A stretch of DNA of 5,062 nucleotides from contig JAOARK010000299.1 of NCBI GenBank assembly GCA_025210575.1, positions 1 to 5,062 on the forward strand, read 5' to 3'. This document shows positions 1 to 5,009 of the stretch, piece after piece. Every line of letters starts with the position of its first letter. The first letter of the stretch is position 1. The stretch is from Schleiferiaceae bacterium (lineage in GTDB: Bacteria; Bacteroidota; Bacteroidia; Flavobacteriales; Schleiferiaceae). The notes under the pieces are model-generated. The model saw only the letters and a program-made list of their open reading frames with translations. It made no database searches and was not told where the DNA came from. A program made the position numbers and the translations under genes.

Positions 1-1
1 A

Positions 2-478
2 ACAAATGACTTACGCTATACAGGTAAGATAGATTTTGAATGGTCGGCTCCGGGAACCAAGTTGTACTATTACTATTATGGAAGTACAGGTAGTCCTTAT
101 GGATTGACTGTTCCTGAAATGTTAATGGTACGTGCCGAGTGTAATGCCAGAGCAGGAAACACAGCATTGGCAATGGATGATGTAAATTTCCTTCGCAAGC
201 ACAGAATTGCCACAGCAGCCTACGCTGACCTAACAGCTGCTGATGCAACAGAAGCTTTAAACATTGTTAAAGAAGAAAGAAGAAGAGAGTTGGCGTTTAC
301 AGGTATTCGTTTTTCAGATATTCGTCGTTACAATGCTTACGACAATGCGAATATCTCAATTGTTCACCCTGTAAATGGAGAAAACTTTACACTAGCTCCG
401 GGTGATAACAAATGGGTTTTACCTATTGCAAGAAAATACATCTTGAAAAATCCTGAAATTGAGCAGAATCCTCGTTAG
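2..478 (+). CDS. SusD/RagB-family nutrient-binding outer-membrane lipoprotein, C-terminal part (5' end outside the window)
   Basis: The frame is open from the window edge and gives 158 residues before the TAG at 476-478. The N-terminus, with its lipoprotein signal, lies upstream. Family hallmarks are visible in order: a PEMLMVRAEC-type helix (TPR-like, normally 'YPE..LIRAEA'), a 'DVNFLRKHR' segment, then the signature 'EERRRELAFTGIRFSDIRRYN', and finally 'WVLPIARKYILKNPEIEQNPR', the usual SusD ending of the form LPIP..EI..NP.l.QNP. SusD proteins sit on the outer face of the outer membrane as the lid of a SusC TonB-dependent transporter and capture glycans or peptides. A susC gene is expected just upstream but is not seen. 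The substrate cannot be read from this fragment. The hairpin 27 bp after the stop marks the end of the transcript. The family call is firm because several conserved segments occur in the right order. Confidence 0.94.
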   Translation, partial: TNDLRYTGKIDFEWSAPGTKLYYYYYGSTGSPYGLTVPEMLMVRAECNARAGNTALAMDDVNFLRKHRIATAAYADLTAADATEALNIVKEERRRELAFTGIRFSDIRRYNAYDNANISIVHPVNGENFTLAPGDNKWVLPIARKYILKNPEIEQNPR

Positions 479-504
479 TAGATAATGAGTAAAGAATAAC
501 AAAA

Positions 505-526
505 GCCCCGGAGATAATTCCGGGGC
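505..526 (+). terminator. GC-rich hairpin terminator after the susD-like gene
   Basis: A perfect 8-bp stem (505-512 with 519-526, GCCCCGGA/TCCGGGGC) closes a 6-nt loop 27 bp after the SusD stop codon. There is no T-run on the + strand side (AACCACTC follows), but AAAA precedes the stem, so the U-tail is better for transcripts on the minus strand. Its position at the end of a gene supports a terminator or 3'-end stabilising hairpin. How efficiently it stops transcription into the next gene is uncertain. Confidence 0.7.
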
Positions 527-549
527 AACCACTCTACACCCTTCTAAAT

Positions 550-563
550 CAAACCATGGTTTG
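550..563. promoter_or_regulatory. 14-bp perfect palindrome upstream of the thioredoxin lipoprotein gene
   Basis: CAAACCATGGTTTG is its own reverse complement across all 14 bases. It lies in the 97-bp gap between the terminator hairpin and the start codon at 624, where a dimeric regulator could bind. No confident -7/-33 promoter pair of the Bacteroidota type was found nearby, so its role is inferred from position and symmetry only. Confidence 0.3.
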
Positions 564-623
564 TGTAAAATCAGAGAAGCTTACCACTTTCCTCTGACCA
601 GTAGTAACATTAATTTTTTCGTG

Positions 624-1670
624 ATGAATTTGAATAATCTTTTTGCCTTGTTGGCAATGGTAATGCTATGCTCATGCAGCAAAGTAAGCGACAAATGTAT
701 TTTGAAAGGTCAACTTTCAGGAGGAAATGGTGAAGTGTTGATCTATCCATACCAGGAAGTAAAATCAAAGGAAGAAGCTGACAGTTTATCCTACACAGCA
801 AAGATTGTAGATGGAAAATTTGAGTTGGAGTTGGATGCAGCTAAGGCGGTTAGAACCGTGAATATTAAATGTGGAGTAGATTTTAAATCACACACCATTT
901 TTACAGAACCGGGTGTTATTACCATCACTGAAAAAGATGGGGAAATCATATCTAAGGGTTCAGATTCTAACGATGAATTCCAAAGCATATTAAAAACATT
1001 GGATTACGAGCAGTACAACAGCTTAAGATACAAGAAGGAACTAAGTGTGGCAGAACAGGCCATTAGAGATGGCTATGATGCCAAACTGTGGGAGCTAACA
1101 AAGATCTACCCAAACAGCATTGCCTTAAGCAAATTGTTCTACGAAAAATATTATGCCGCAGATGTAGCAACATTAGGTAAGATCATCAACTCTTTCACGG
1201 CAGATATTCATGATTCATACTATCTAGCCAAATTAAGAGTACGAAAAGAATTGCAGGAGAAAGTTGCAATAGGAAAACAAGCACCTGAATTTACATTAAA
1301 GAATAACAAAGGTGAAGATATTTCACTTGCCAACTACAAAGGAAAATACTTGTTGATTGATTTCTGGGCATCATGGTGCGGACCATGTAGAGCAGAAATT
1401 CCAAACCTGAAAGAAATTTATAAAGATTATCATTCGAAAGGGCTGAAGATGTTAAGCGTGAGTACAGATAGCGATGAAAAAGCATGGCTAAAAGCAGTAA
1501 AACAAGAGCAAATGCAGTGGGAACAGATTCGCGATACCAAAACTGTTGGTGATAATTATGCACTTCCATATATCCCAATGATCTTCATAATTGATCCTAC
1601 AGGAAAGATTATAGATAAAGGTTTACATGGTAAAGAAATAAGAGAAAGAGTAGAAAGAATATTCAATTAA
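624..1670 (+). CDS. Thioredoxin-like (TlpA/ResA-type) lipoprotein with N-terminal DUF4369-like domain
   Basis: The product has 348 residues. The frame is open further upstream (a TTG at 561), but ATG 624 is preferred because it starts a lipoprotein signal: a hydrophobic segment (about 6-15) then a lipobox LCSC with the acylated Cys18. Oddly, the n-region MNLNN has no Lys or Arg. Residues about 24-115 resemble DUF4369, with a beta-rich pattern and 'DGKFELEL'. Residues about 116-213 form a helical linker. From residue 214 ('IGKQAPEFTL') to the end is a TlpA/AhpC-TSA-type thioredoxin domain with WCGPC at 251-255 and the cis-proline at 318 ('YIPMIF'). Proteins of this build are membrane-anchored thiol-disulfide oxidoreductases facing the periplasm; both redox cysteines are present, so it should be active. 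Substrate and electron donor are unknown. The next gene, 59 bp downstream, is a second thioredoxin-fold protein, probably in the same transcript. Confidence 0.9.
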   Translation: MNLNNLFALLAMVMLCSCSKVSDKCILKGQLSGGNGEVLIYPYQEVKSKEEADSLSYTAKIVDGKFELELDAAKAVRTVNIKCGVDFKSHTIFTEPGVITITEKDGEIISKGSDSNDEFQSILKTLDYEQYNSLRYKKELSVAEQAIRDGYDAKLWELTKIYPNSIALSKLFYEKYYAADVATLGKIINSFTADIHDSYYLAKLRVRKELQEKVAIGKQAPEFTLKNNKGEDISLANYKGKYLLIDFWASWCGPCRAEIPNLKEIYKDYHSKGLKMLSVSTDSDEKAWLKAVKQEQMQWEQIRDTKTVGDNYALPYIPMIFIIDPTGKIIDKGLHGKEIRERVERIFN

Positions 1671-1729
1671 AAATAAGGGTACAAGGAAGAAGCTATAGAA
1701 CAAATTCATTCATTATTAAAAAGTACAAA

Positions 1730-2938
1730 ATGAAAAAGATTTTAGTATTGGTCGTAGCCACGTTCATGTGCAGTGGCCTATTCGCACAAGGCATTGAGTT
1801 CGAACATGGAACTTTTAAGGAAGCCTTGGTAAAAGCAAGGAAAGAGAACAAGTTGGTATTTATGGATTGCTACACTACCTGGTGTGGTCCATGTAAATAT
1901 TTGGCGAAAACCATTTTTCCACAGAAGGAAGTTGGTGACTACTTCAACCAAAATTTTGTGAATGTAAAAATGGATATGGAAAAAGGAGAGGGTATTGAAT
2001 TATGCAAGAAATATGGTGTTAGTTCTTTTCCAACTCTACTTTTTATTGATGCCAGTGGAAAAGCAGTTCACAAATTGGTAGGTGGAATGCCGGCAGAGGA
2101 TCTGATTAATGGAGGCAAGGCTGCAATGGAACCATCTTTGAGAATAGGAACACTAAGAGCTAAATATGAAAGTGGGAACAGAGATTTGAAATTCCTAATG
2201 ACATATCTGAATGCTGTAAAAGCACAGTATGATCGTGAAAATATGGCCATTGTTGCCAGAGAAATCATTAATCAAACATCGCTTGTAAAGTACATGAACA
2301 AAGAGCAGTTCTATGTAATTTCTTCGGCAGATTATCCTTATGGATCTAAGGAATTCAATTACTTGATGGAGAATAAGGATAAGGTGAAAGAAATGACTGA
2401 AGCCTATATATATGGAAATTTGTTTCGAGGAGCTATCTACAAACATTTGGGAAAGTATGCTGCTGAGTGTAAAAGTTTAAATGAACTGTATGCGGAAATT
2501 GAAAAGTGTAACAAACAATTCGCATTACAAGGATTAGATGGCGTTAAGAAAAAATTTGCTTATACTTTTTACATAGCCAATAATCAATTACAAAAATGGT
2601 ATGATTTAAAGATTGAAGAAGCTGAAGCCAAGAAAGGAGAAAAAGCATACATTTATGATTATCATGGTATTTGCAACGAAATTTTAAACACAGCAAAATT
2701 AGCAGCTTCTCAGGAAATTGTCGATAACTTTCTAAAGCTTGCCCGAGACTTTGCTGCTGACAAACAGAATGGAATCATCATGGGAAATTTAATGTTGGCA
2801 AAATTGTACCTGCACAAGAAGGATAAGAAAAATGCTGAAAAATCTTTTGGTATTTTCTATGCAGAAAATGGCAAAGCAGGTGGTAACAATACCCACCCAT
2901 CTGTAACAAATTTAAAAACAGCAATTGACAAGTTGTAA
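1730..2938 (+). CDS. Secreted thioredoxin-fold protein with long helical C-terminal region
   Basis: The product has 402 residues and ATG 1730 starts a textbook Sec signal: MKK, a hydrophobic core, and a likely signal-peptidase I site after FA19 (residue 20 is Gln). The mature N-terminus ('EFEHGTFKEALVKARKENK') leads into a thioredoxin fold of the Thioredoxin_7/DUF255-like type at about 23-130. It has 'VFMDCYTTWCGPCK' (WCGPC at 51-55), an extra Cys47 just before it, Cys92, and the cis-proline in 'SSFPTLLFID' (P101). Residues about 135-402 are predicted helical with no named domain; the end ('MLAKLYLHKKDKKNAEKSF', about 350-370) looks TPR-like, suggesting a protein-binding module. It is probably a soluble periplasmic disulfide reductase or isomerase acting with the lipoprotein upstream. 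The partner is unknown. The transcript ends at the terminator 43 bp after the stop. Confidence 0.9.
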   Translation: MKKILVLVVATFMCSGLFAQGIEFEHGTFKEALVKARKENKLVFMDCYTTWCGPCKYLAKTIFPQKEVGDYFNQNFVNVKMDMEKGEGIELCKKYGVSSFPTLLFIDASGKAVHKLVGGMPAEDLINGGKAAMEPSLRIGTLRAKYESGNRDLKFLMTYLNAVKAQYDRENMAIVAREIINQTSLVKYMNKEQFYVISSADYPYGSKEFNYLMENKDKVKEMTEAYIYGNLFRGAIYKHLGKYAAECKSLNELYAEIEKCNKQFALQGLDGVKKKFAYTFYIANNQLQKWYDLKIEEAEAKKGEKAYIYDYHGICNEILNTAKLAASQEIVDNFLKLARDFAADKQNGIIMGNLMLAKLYLHKKDKKNAEKSFGIFYAENGKAGGNNTHPSVTNLKTAIDKL

Positions 2939-2981
2939 TAACTATACAATCAAGAGCACTGCTGTTAGTAATTCATTGATT

Positions 2982-3007
2982 AGGCTCTCCTTTCGGAGGG
3001 CCTTTTT
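2982..3007 (+). terminator. Intrinsic terminator of the thioredoxin gene pair
   Basis: A 9-bp stem (2982-2990 with 2995-3003, one G-U pair) closes a TTTC loop and runs into TTTTT at 3003-3007. It lies 43 bp after the stop at 2938. Stem, short loop and T-tract are all present, so this is a standard Rho-independent terminator. Confidence 0.88.
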
Positions 3008-3062
3008 AAACTCCCCCTTAAGAACAAGTTTTTTCAACAACCCAACCCCAAACAATCTACCC

Positions 3063-3555
3063 TCCCAAAATTGTAACATCCACTCCTCTCAAAATTTCCC
3101 TCTGTCAGAATTTTTTGGCGTCTTAAAATTTTAAAATAGCAGACTGTCGCAATTTTACCTGCAGTCAGTTTGCAGCAAGCATACATAGCCACAAACTATA
3201 GCAACCCAACATTTACAAACGAATGATAGCCACAAAGCATGGCAACCAAACATTTAAAAATGACACATAGCCAGGATTCCTGGGATGGTAAAATTCCAAA
3301 ATGTTGCCTTCTCAAATTTTTTAGGGAGCAAGCATTCTAAAATGTTGACCTCTCACAATTCACGGGACTACCTCCCTGGAAAATGACAGCTTCTCAAGAA
3401 TCCTGGCTATATGTCATTTTTTAAAGCCGTACTCCTAAAAATCGTGGCTATATGTCATTTTCAAAAGTCATACTCCTGAAAACTGTGGCTATATGGCATT
3501 GCTCGAAATTGTGTTCTCACAATTTTGTGGCAATGTGTTTTTTCAAACTTCCCTA
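3063..3555. repeat. Degenerate 41-bp tandem repeat array (about 12 units)
   Basis: Equivalent positions recur every 41 bases: AGCC at 3187, 3228 and 3269, then TCTCA/TCCT-type starts at 3310, 3351, 3392, 3433, 3474 and 3515. All are in one exact phase. Adjacent units vary: by hand count 3187-3227 and 3228-3268 share 32 of 41 bases, 3392-3432 and 3433-3473 share 33 of 41, and 3433-3473 and 3474-3514 share 27 of 41. Recurring cores are ATAGCCA at unit starts on the left and TGGCTATATGTCATTTT on the right, which are roughly reverse complements of each other. Weaker units with 40-42 bp spacing seem to extend left to 3063. Because 41 is not a multiple of three and no long frame crosses it, it is not coding. 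No spacer/repeat split is seen, so it is not CRISPR. The function is unknown. Confidence 0.75.
3256..3421. repeat. 30-bp near-perfect inverted repeat inside the 41-bp array
   Basis: The left arm 3256-3285 and the reverse complement of the right arm 3392-3421 agree at 27 of 30 positions (AAAAATGACA-ATAGCCAGGATTC core). The arms are 106 bp apart and could fold into a large stem in RNA or single-stranded DNA. The arms start 136 bp apart (not a multiple of 41), so the symmetry combines the tandem period with a flip in orientation. Confidence 0.7.
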
Positions 3556-3601
3556 AGTCCTGAAAGGACTAAACATGAATAACCGTGTGCGTAGCGCACG
3601 G
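3556..3601 (+). repeat. REP-like double-hairpin element, copy A
   Basis: Two hairpins stand in a row. The first has a 5-bp stem AGTCC/GGACT (3556-3560 and 3566-3570) with loop TGAAA. After a linker AAACATGAATAA comes an 8-bp stem (3583-3590 and 3594-3601, one G-U pair) with loop GTA. This layout resembles intergenic repeats that I recall as common in Bacteroidota genomes; that likeness is from memory, not a search. An inverted copy lies at 3846-3889. Confidence 0.65.
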
Positions 3602-3845
3602 AATAAAAGCAACAACCAACCTCGAATAACGCGAATTGAACTGATTTACACGAATAATAAAAATCCGTGATAATTTGTCGCATCCGTCTCATCCGCGTTC
3701 TATTAAGGTACAAACGTTGTTCCCGATGAACCGGGACTGACAGGTTATCGGCCCCTCAAATGCAGCGGATCCCATCGGGATGACAGCGTCCCTTAGGATC
3801 TGTCAGCGTTCACATTTAAAAAGATACGGAAGATAGTTCCGATTC
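3602..3845. repeat. Gene-free interior between the two REP-like copies, with small hairpins and short repeats
   Basis: No open frame of note is seen. The left part (about 3618-3715) has CGAAT/CCGTG/CATCCG-type short motifs, including an imperfect stem CACGAAT (3648-3654) with ATCCGTG (3662-3668), reminiscent of intergenic 'ACGAAT...CCGTG' sequences found in several phyla. The right part has hairpins TCCCG/CGGGA (3721-3725 and 3732-3736) and ATCCC/GGGAT (3769-3773 and 3777-3781). A short motif GGA(C)TGACAG or its near-variant recurs at about 3734, 3778 and 3797 (GGATCTGTCAG). It looks like non-coding repeat DNA carried with the flanking hairpin pair. Confidence 0.5.
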
Positions 3846-3889
3846 CACCGGCTACACCGGTGCTTATTCAAATTTAGTCCCCTTGGGAC
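3846..3889 (-). repeat. REP-like double-hairpin element, copy B (inverted)
   Basis: A 6-bp stem CACCGG/CCGGTG (3846-3851 and 3857-3862, loop CTACA) is followed by a linker and a 5-bp stem GTCCC/GGGAC (3877-3881 and 3885-3889, loop CTT). The linker plus first stem arm, TTATTCAAATTTAGTCC (3864-3880), matches the reverse complement of 3566-3582 in copy A at 15 of 17 bases. The hairpin stems differ in sequence but keep pairing, the pattern expected if structure is conserved. The pair points toward each other around 244 bp. Confidence 0.6.
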
Positions 3890-3941
3890 AAGGCCAACAA
3901 AATGTCTTGCAGGTCAAAAACCTCATTCTATCTTAAATATA

Positions 3942-3986
3942 TCAAAGGGTGACTAACTTTCAAGACGCTTAATTTTCACCCTTTGA
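3942..3986. repeat. 11-bp perfect inverted repeat (possible terminator or operator)
   Basis: TCAAAGGGTGA (3942-3952) and TCACCCTTTGA (3976-3986) are perfect reverse complements separated by 23 bases. A weak tail (CTTTACC) follows on the + side. The loop is long for an intrinsic terminator, so it could instead be a paired regulator site upstream of the gene at 4105, or the scar of a small element. No other gene-like content is seen in 3890-4050. Confidence 0.4.
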
Positions 3987-4051
3987 CTTTACCTAAAAAG
4001 TGAGCAGCAATTTTGTACGTAAAAAAAATGATAAGTAGGGTTTTCCCTCTA

Positions 4052-4080
4052 TTTTTAGTAGTAAAGATACTGTAATTTTA
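4052..4080 (+). promoter_or_regulatory. Candidate Bacteroidota-type promoter for the DUF6261-like gene
   Basis: TAATTTTA at 4073-4080 matches five of the six fixed bases of the -7 consensus TAnnTTTG. A T-rich TTTTA at 4052-4056 could serve as a poor -33 element, but the spacing is slightly short. A transcript would start near 4087, giving a leader of about 18 nt before ATG 4105. In such AT-rich DNA a chance match is quite possible. Confidence 0.25.
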
Positions 4081-4104
4081 TCCCTAGTGTTTAATTAAAG
4101 TTTT

Positions 4105-4881
4105 ATGAATATGATAAAATCTCTTCCTTTTCGTCTATTACGACGAGATGAGTATTTCACATTCGGACAAAAAGTTCTGGATGTGTTGTCGGACTTTAAC
4201 CTGGATTTGTTGAAACTGATTCCTTTACAAGGACGAGTAAAGGTGGCGGTAGAAAATTTAGATGAAGCACTGGTGAAAACCAGCACTAAAATTTATACCA
4301 TTAGCCTGGCTGATGCGGATGAAAGGCGTGACCTTGCTTTTTTGGCATTTCGTTACAATCTGGTAGCCTGTAGTAAGCGATTAAAACCGGAATGGAATGA
4401 AGCAGCTAATCTTTTGATAGTTACTTTAAGAACATATGGTTGGAGTTTACAAACTGAGAATTATTCGACAGAATCTTCAAAGCTGAATAATTTTGTGACT
4501 GATTTGGAGCAGAAACCCAAACTAAAAGCAGCTGTTGAGTTACTGCAATTAACAGATTGGGTTAATGAGTTAAAACAGTCTCAGCTTGATTTTGAAGCAT
4601 CGGATAAAACTCGATTGGAATTAAAGGCATCCAGATCGGAGATAAAAACAGAAGATGCATGCCTTGATATTAGAAAATCATGTGAATTGTTATTTCAGTA
4701 CATTAACATGATGCAGGAATTAAATCCTCAGGATGATTTTGTTGTCATAACAAGACTGTTGAATGAGGTAATTGATGAGTTTACTTTTACCATTAATCAG
4801 CGTAAAGGTAAAAACTTAAAAGATGATGAAGATTCTGATGAAGATAACTCTTCTGAGGAAGATGATTCAAAAAACGAATAG
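4105..4881 (+). CDS. DUF6261-like protein of unknown function with acidic C-terminal tail
   Basis: The product has 258 residues with no signal peptide and no membrane segment, so it is likely cytoplasmic. ATG 4105 is chosen because the sequence before it (TTAATTAAAGTTTT) is AT-rich, as expected; a second ATG at 4111 is possible. Features that recall DUF6261 from Bacteroidota are 'RLLRRDEYFTF' at 10-20 (family: R..EHF.F), 'ADADERRDLAFLAFR' at 69-83 (family: D..RD..F.g), and 'LTDWVNELKQSQLDF' at 149-163 (family: WV..L...N..F). The assignment is from memory of the family. The predicted fold is mostly helical. The last 20 residues contain 12 Asp/Glu. No biochemical role is known to me. It stands alone, with repeats upstream and a probable insertion-sequence end 7 bp downstream, so no operon partner hints at its job. 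Confidence 0.75.
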   Translation: MNMIKSLPFRLLRRDEYFTFGQKVLDVLSDFNLDLLKLIPLQGRVKVAVENLDEALVKTSTKIYTISLADADERRDLAFLAFRYNLVACSKRLKPEWNEAANLLIVTLRTYGWSLQTENYSTESSKLNNFVTDLEQKPKLKAAVELLQLTDWVNELKQSQLDFEASDKTRLELKASRSEIKTEDACLDIRKSCELLFQYINMMQELNPQDDFVVITRLLNEVIDEFTFTINQRKGKNLKDDEDSDEDNSSEEDDSKNE

Positions 4882-4928
4882 AAAAACAATTGGGGTGTCA
4901 TCCAATAAGGTTTACCTATTCTTAACAC

Positions 4929-5009
4929 AAGCCCTTTCCAAAATTCGAATGATTTGCGAAGTATTTACAGGTTAACTTCTCAAATTGATAAGAATGGAGG
5001 CAAGGGCTT
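4929..5009 (+). promoter_or_regulatory. Inverted repeat folding over the start of the putative transposase frame
   Basis: AAGCCCTT (4929-4936) pairs perfectly with AAGGGCTT (5002-5009), and after one mismatch CC (4938-4939) can pair with GG (4999-5000). The right arm lies within the first six codons of the frame starting at 4994. In RNA reading in from outside, such a stem would bury the ribosome-binding region, a known way in which some insertion sequences limit transposase made by read-through. That role here is inferred. Confidence 0.4.

Noticed and set aside
611..618. TAATTTTT as a -7 element for the gene at 624
   Set aside because: It would start transcription at the ATG itself and no matching -33 element is seen; AT-rich chance match.
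561..623. Upstream TTG start for the thioredoxin lipoprotein
   Set aside because: It would put 21 non-hydrophobic residues ahead of the signal peptide and bury the lipobox at residue 39; ATG 624 gives a normal length.
1291..1578. Minus-strand open frame inside the thioredoxin lipoprotein gene
   Set aside because: It lies wholly opposite a well-supported coding domain; its sequence is a mirror of conserved thioredoxin codons.
2925..3134. Open frame of 69 codons overlapping the end of the second thioredoxin gene
   Set aside because: It runs through the intrinsic terminator and into the repeat array, has low-complexity content, and has no recognisable motif.
3187..3555. CRISPR array
   Set aside because: The period is right for a short CRISPR unit, but similarity covers the whole 41 bp rather than an identical repeat with unique spacers, and no cas gene is visible.
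3589..3594. GTAG in the second hairpin of copy A as a RAYT guide tetranucleotide
   Set aside because: In classical REPs the GTAG guide sits at the foot of the hairpin, whereas here it lies in the loop and the last stem base.
4012..4044. Alternative promoter TTTG (4012) plus TAGGGTTTT (4036)
   Set aside because: The -7 match is poor and the leader would be long; the site at 4073 fits slightly better, though neither is strong.
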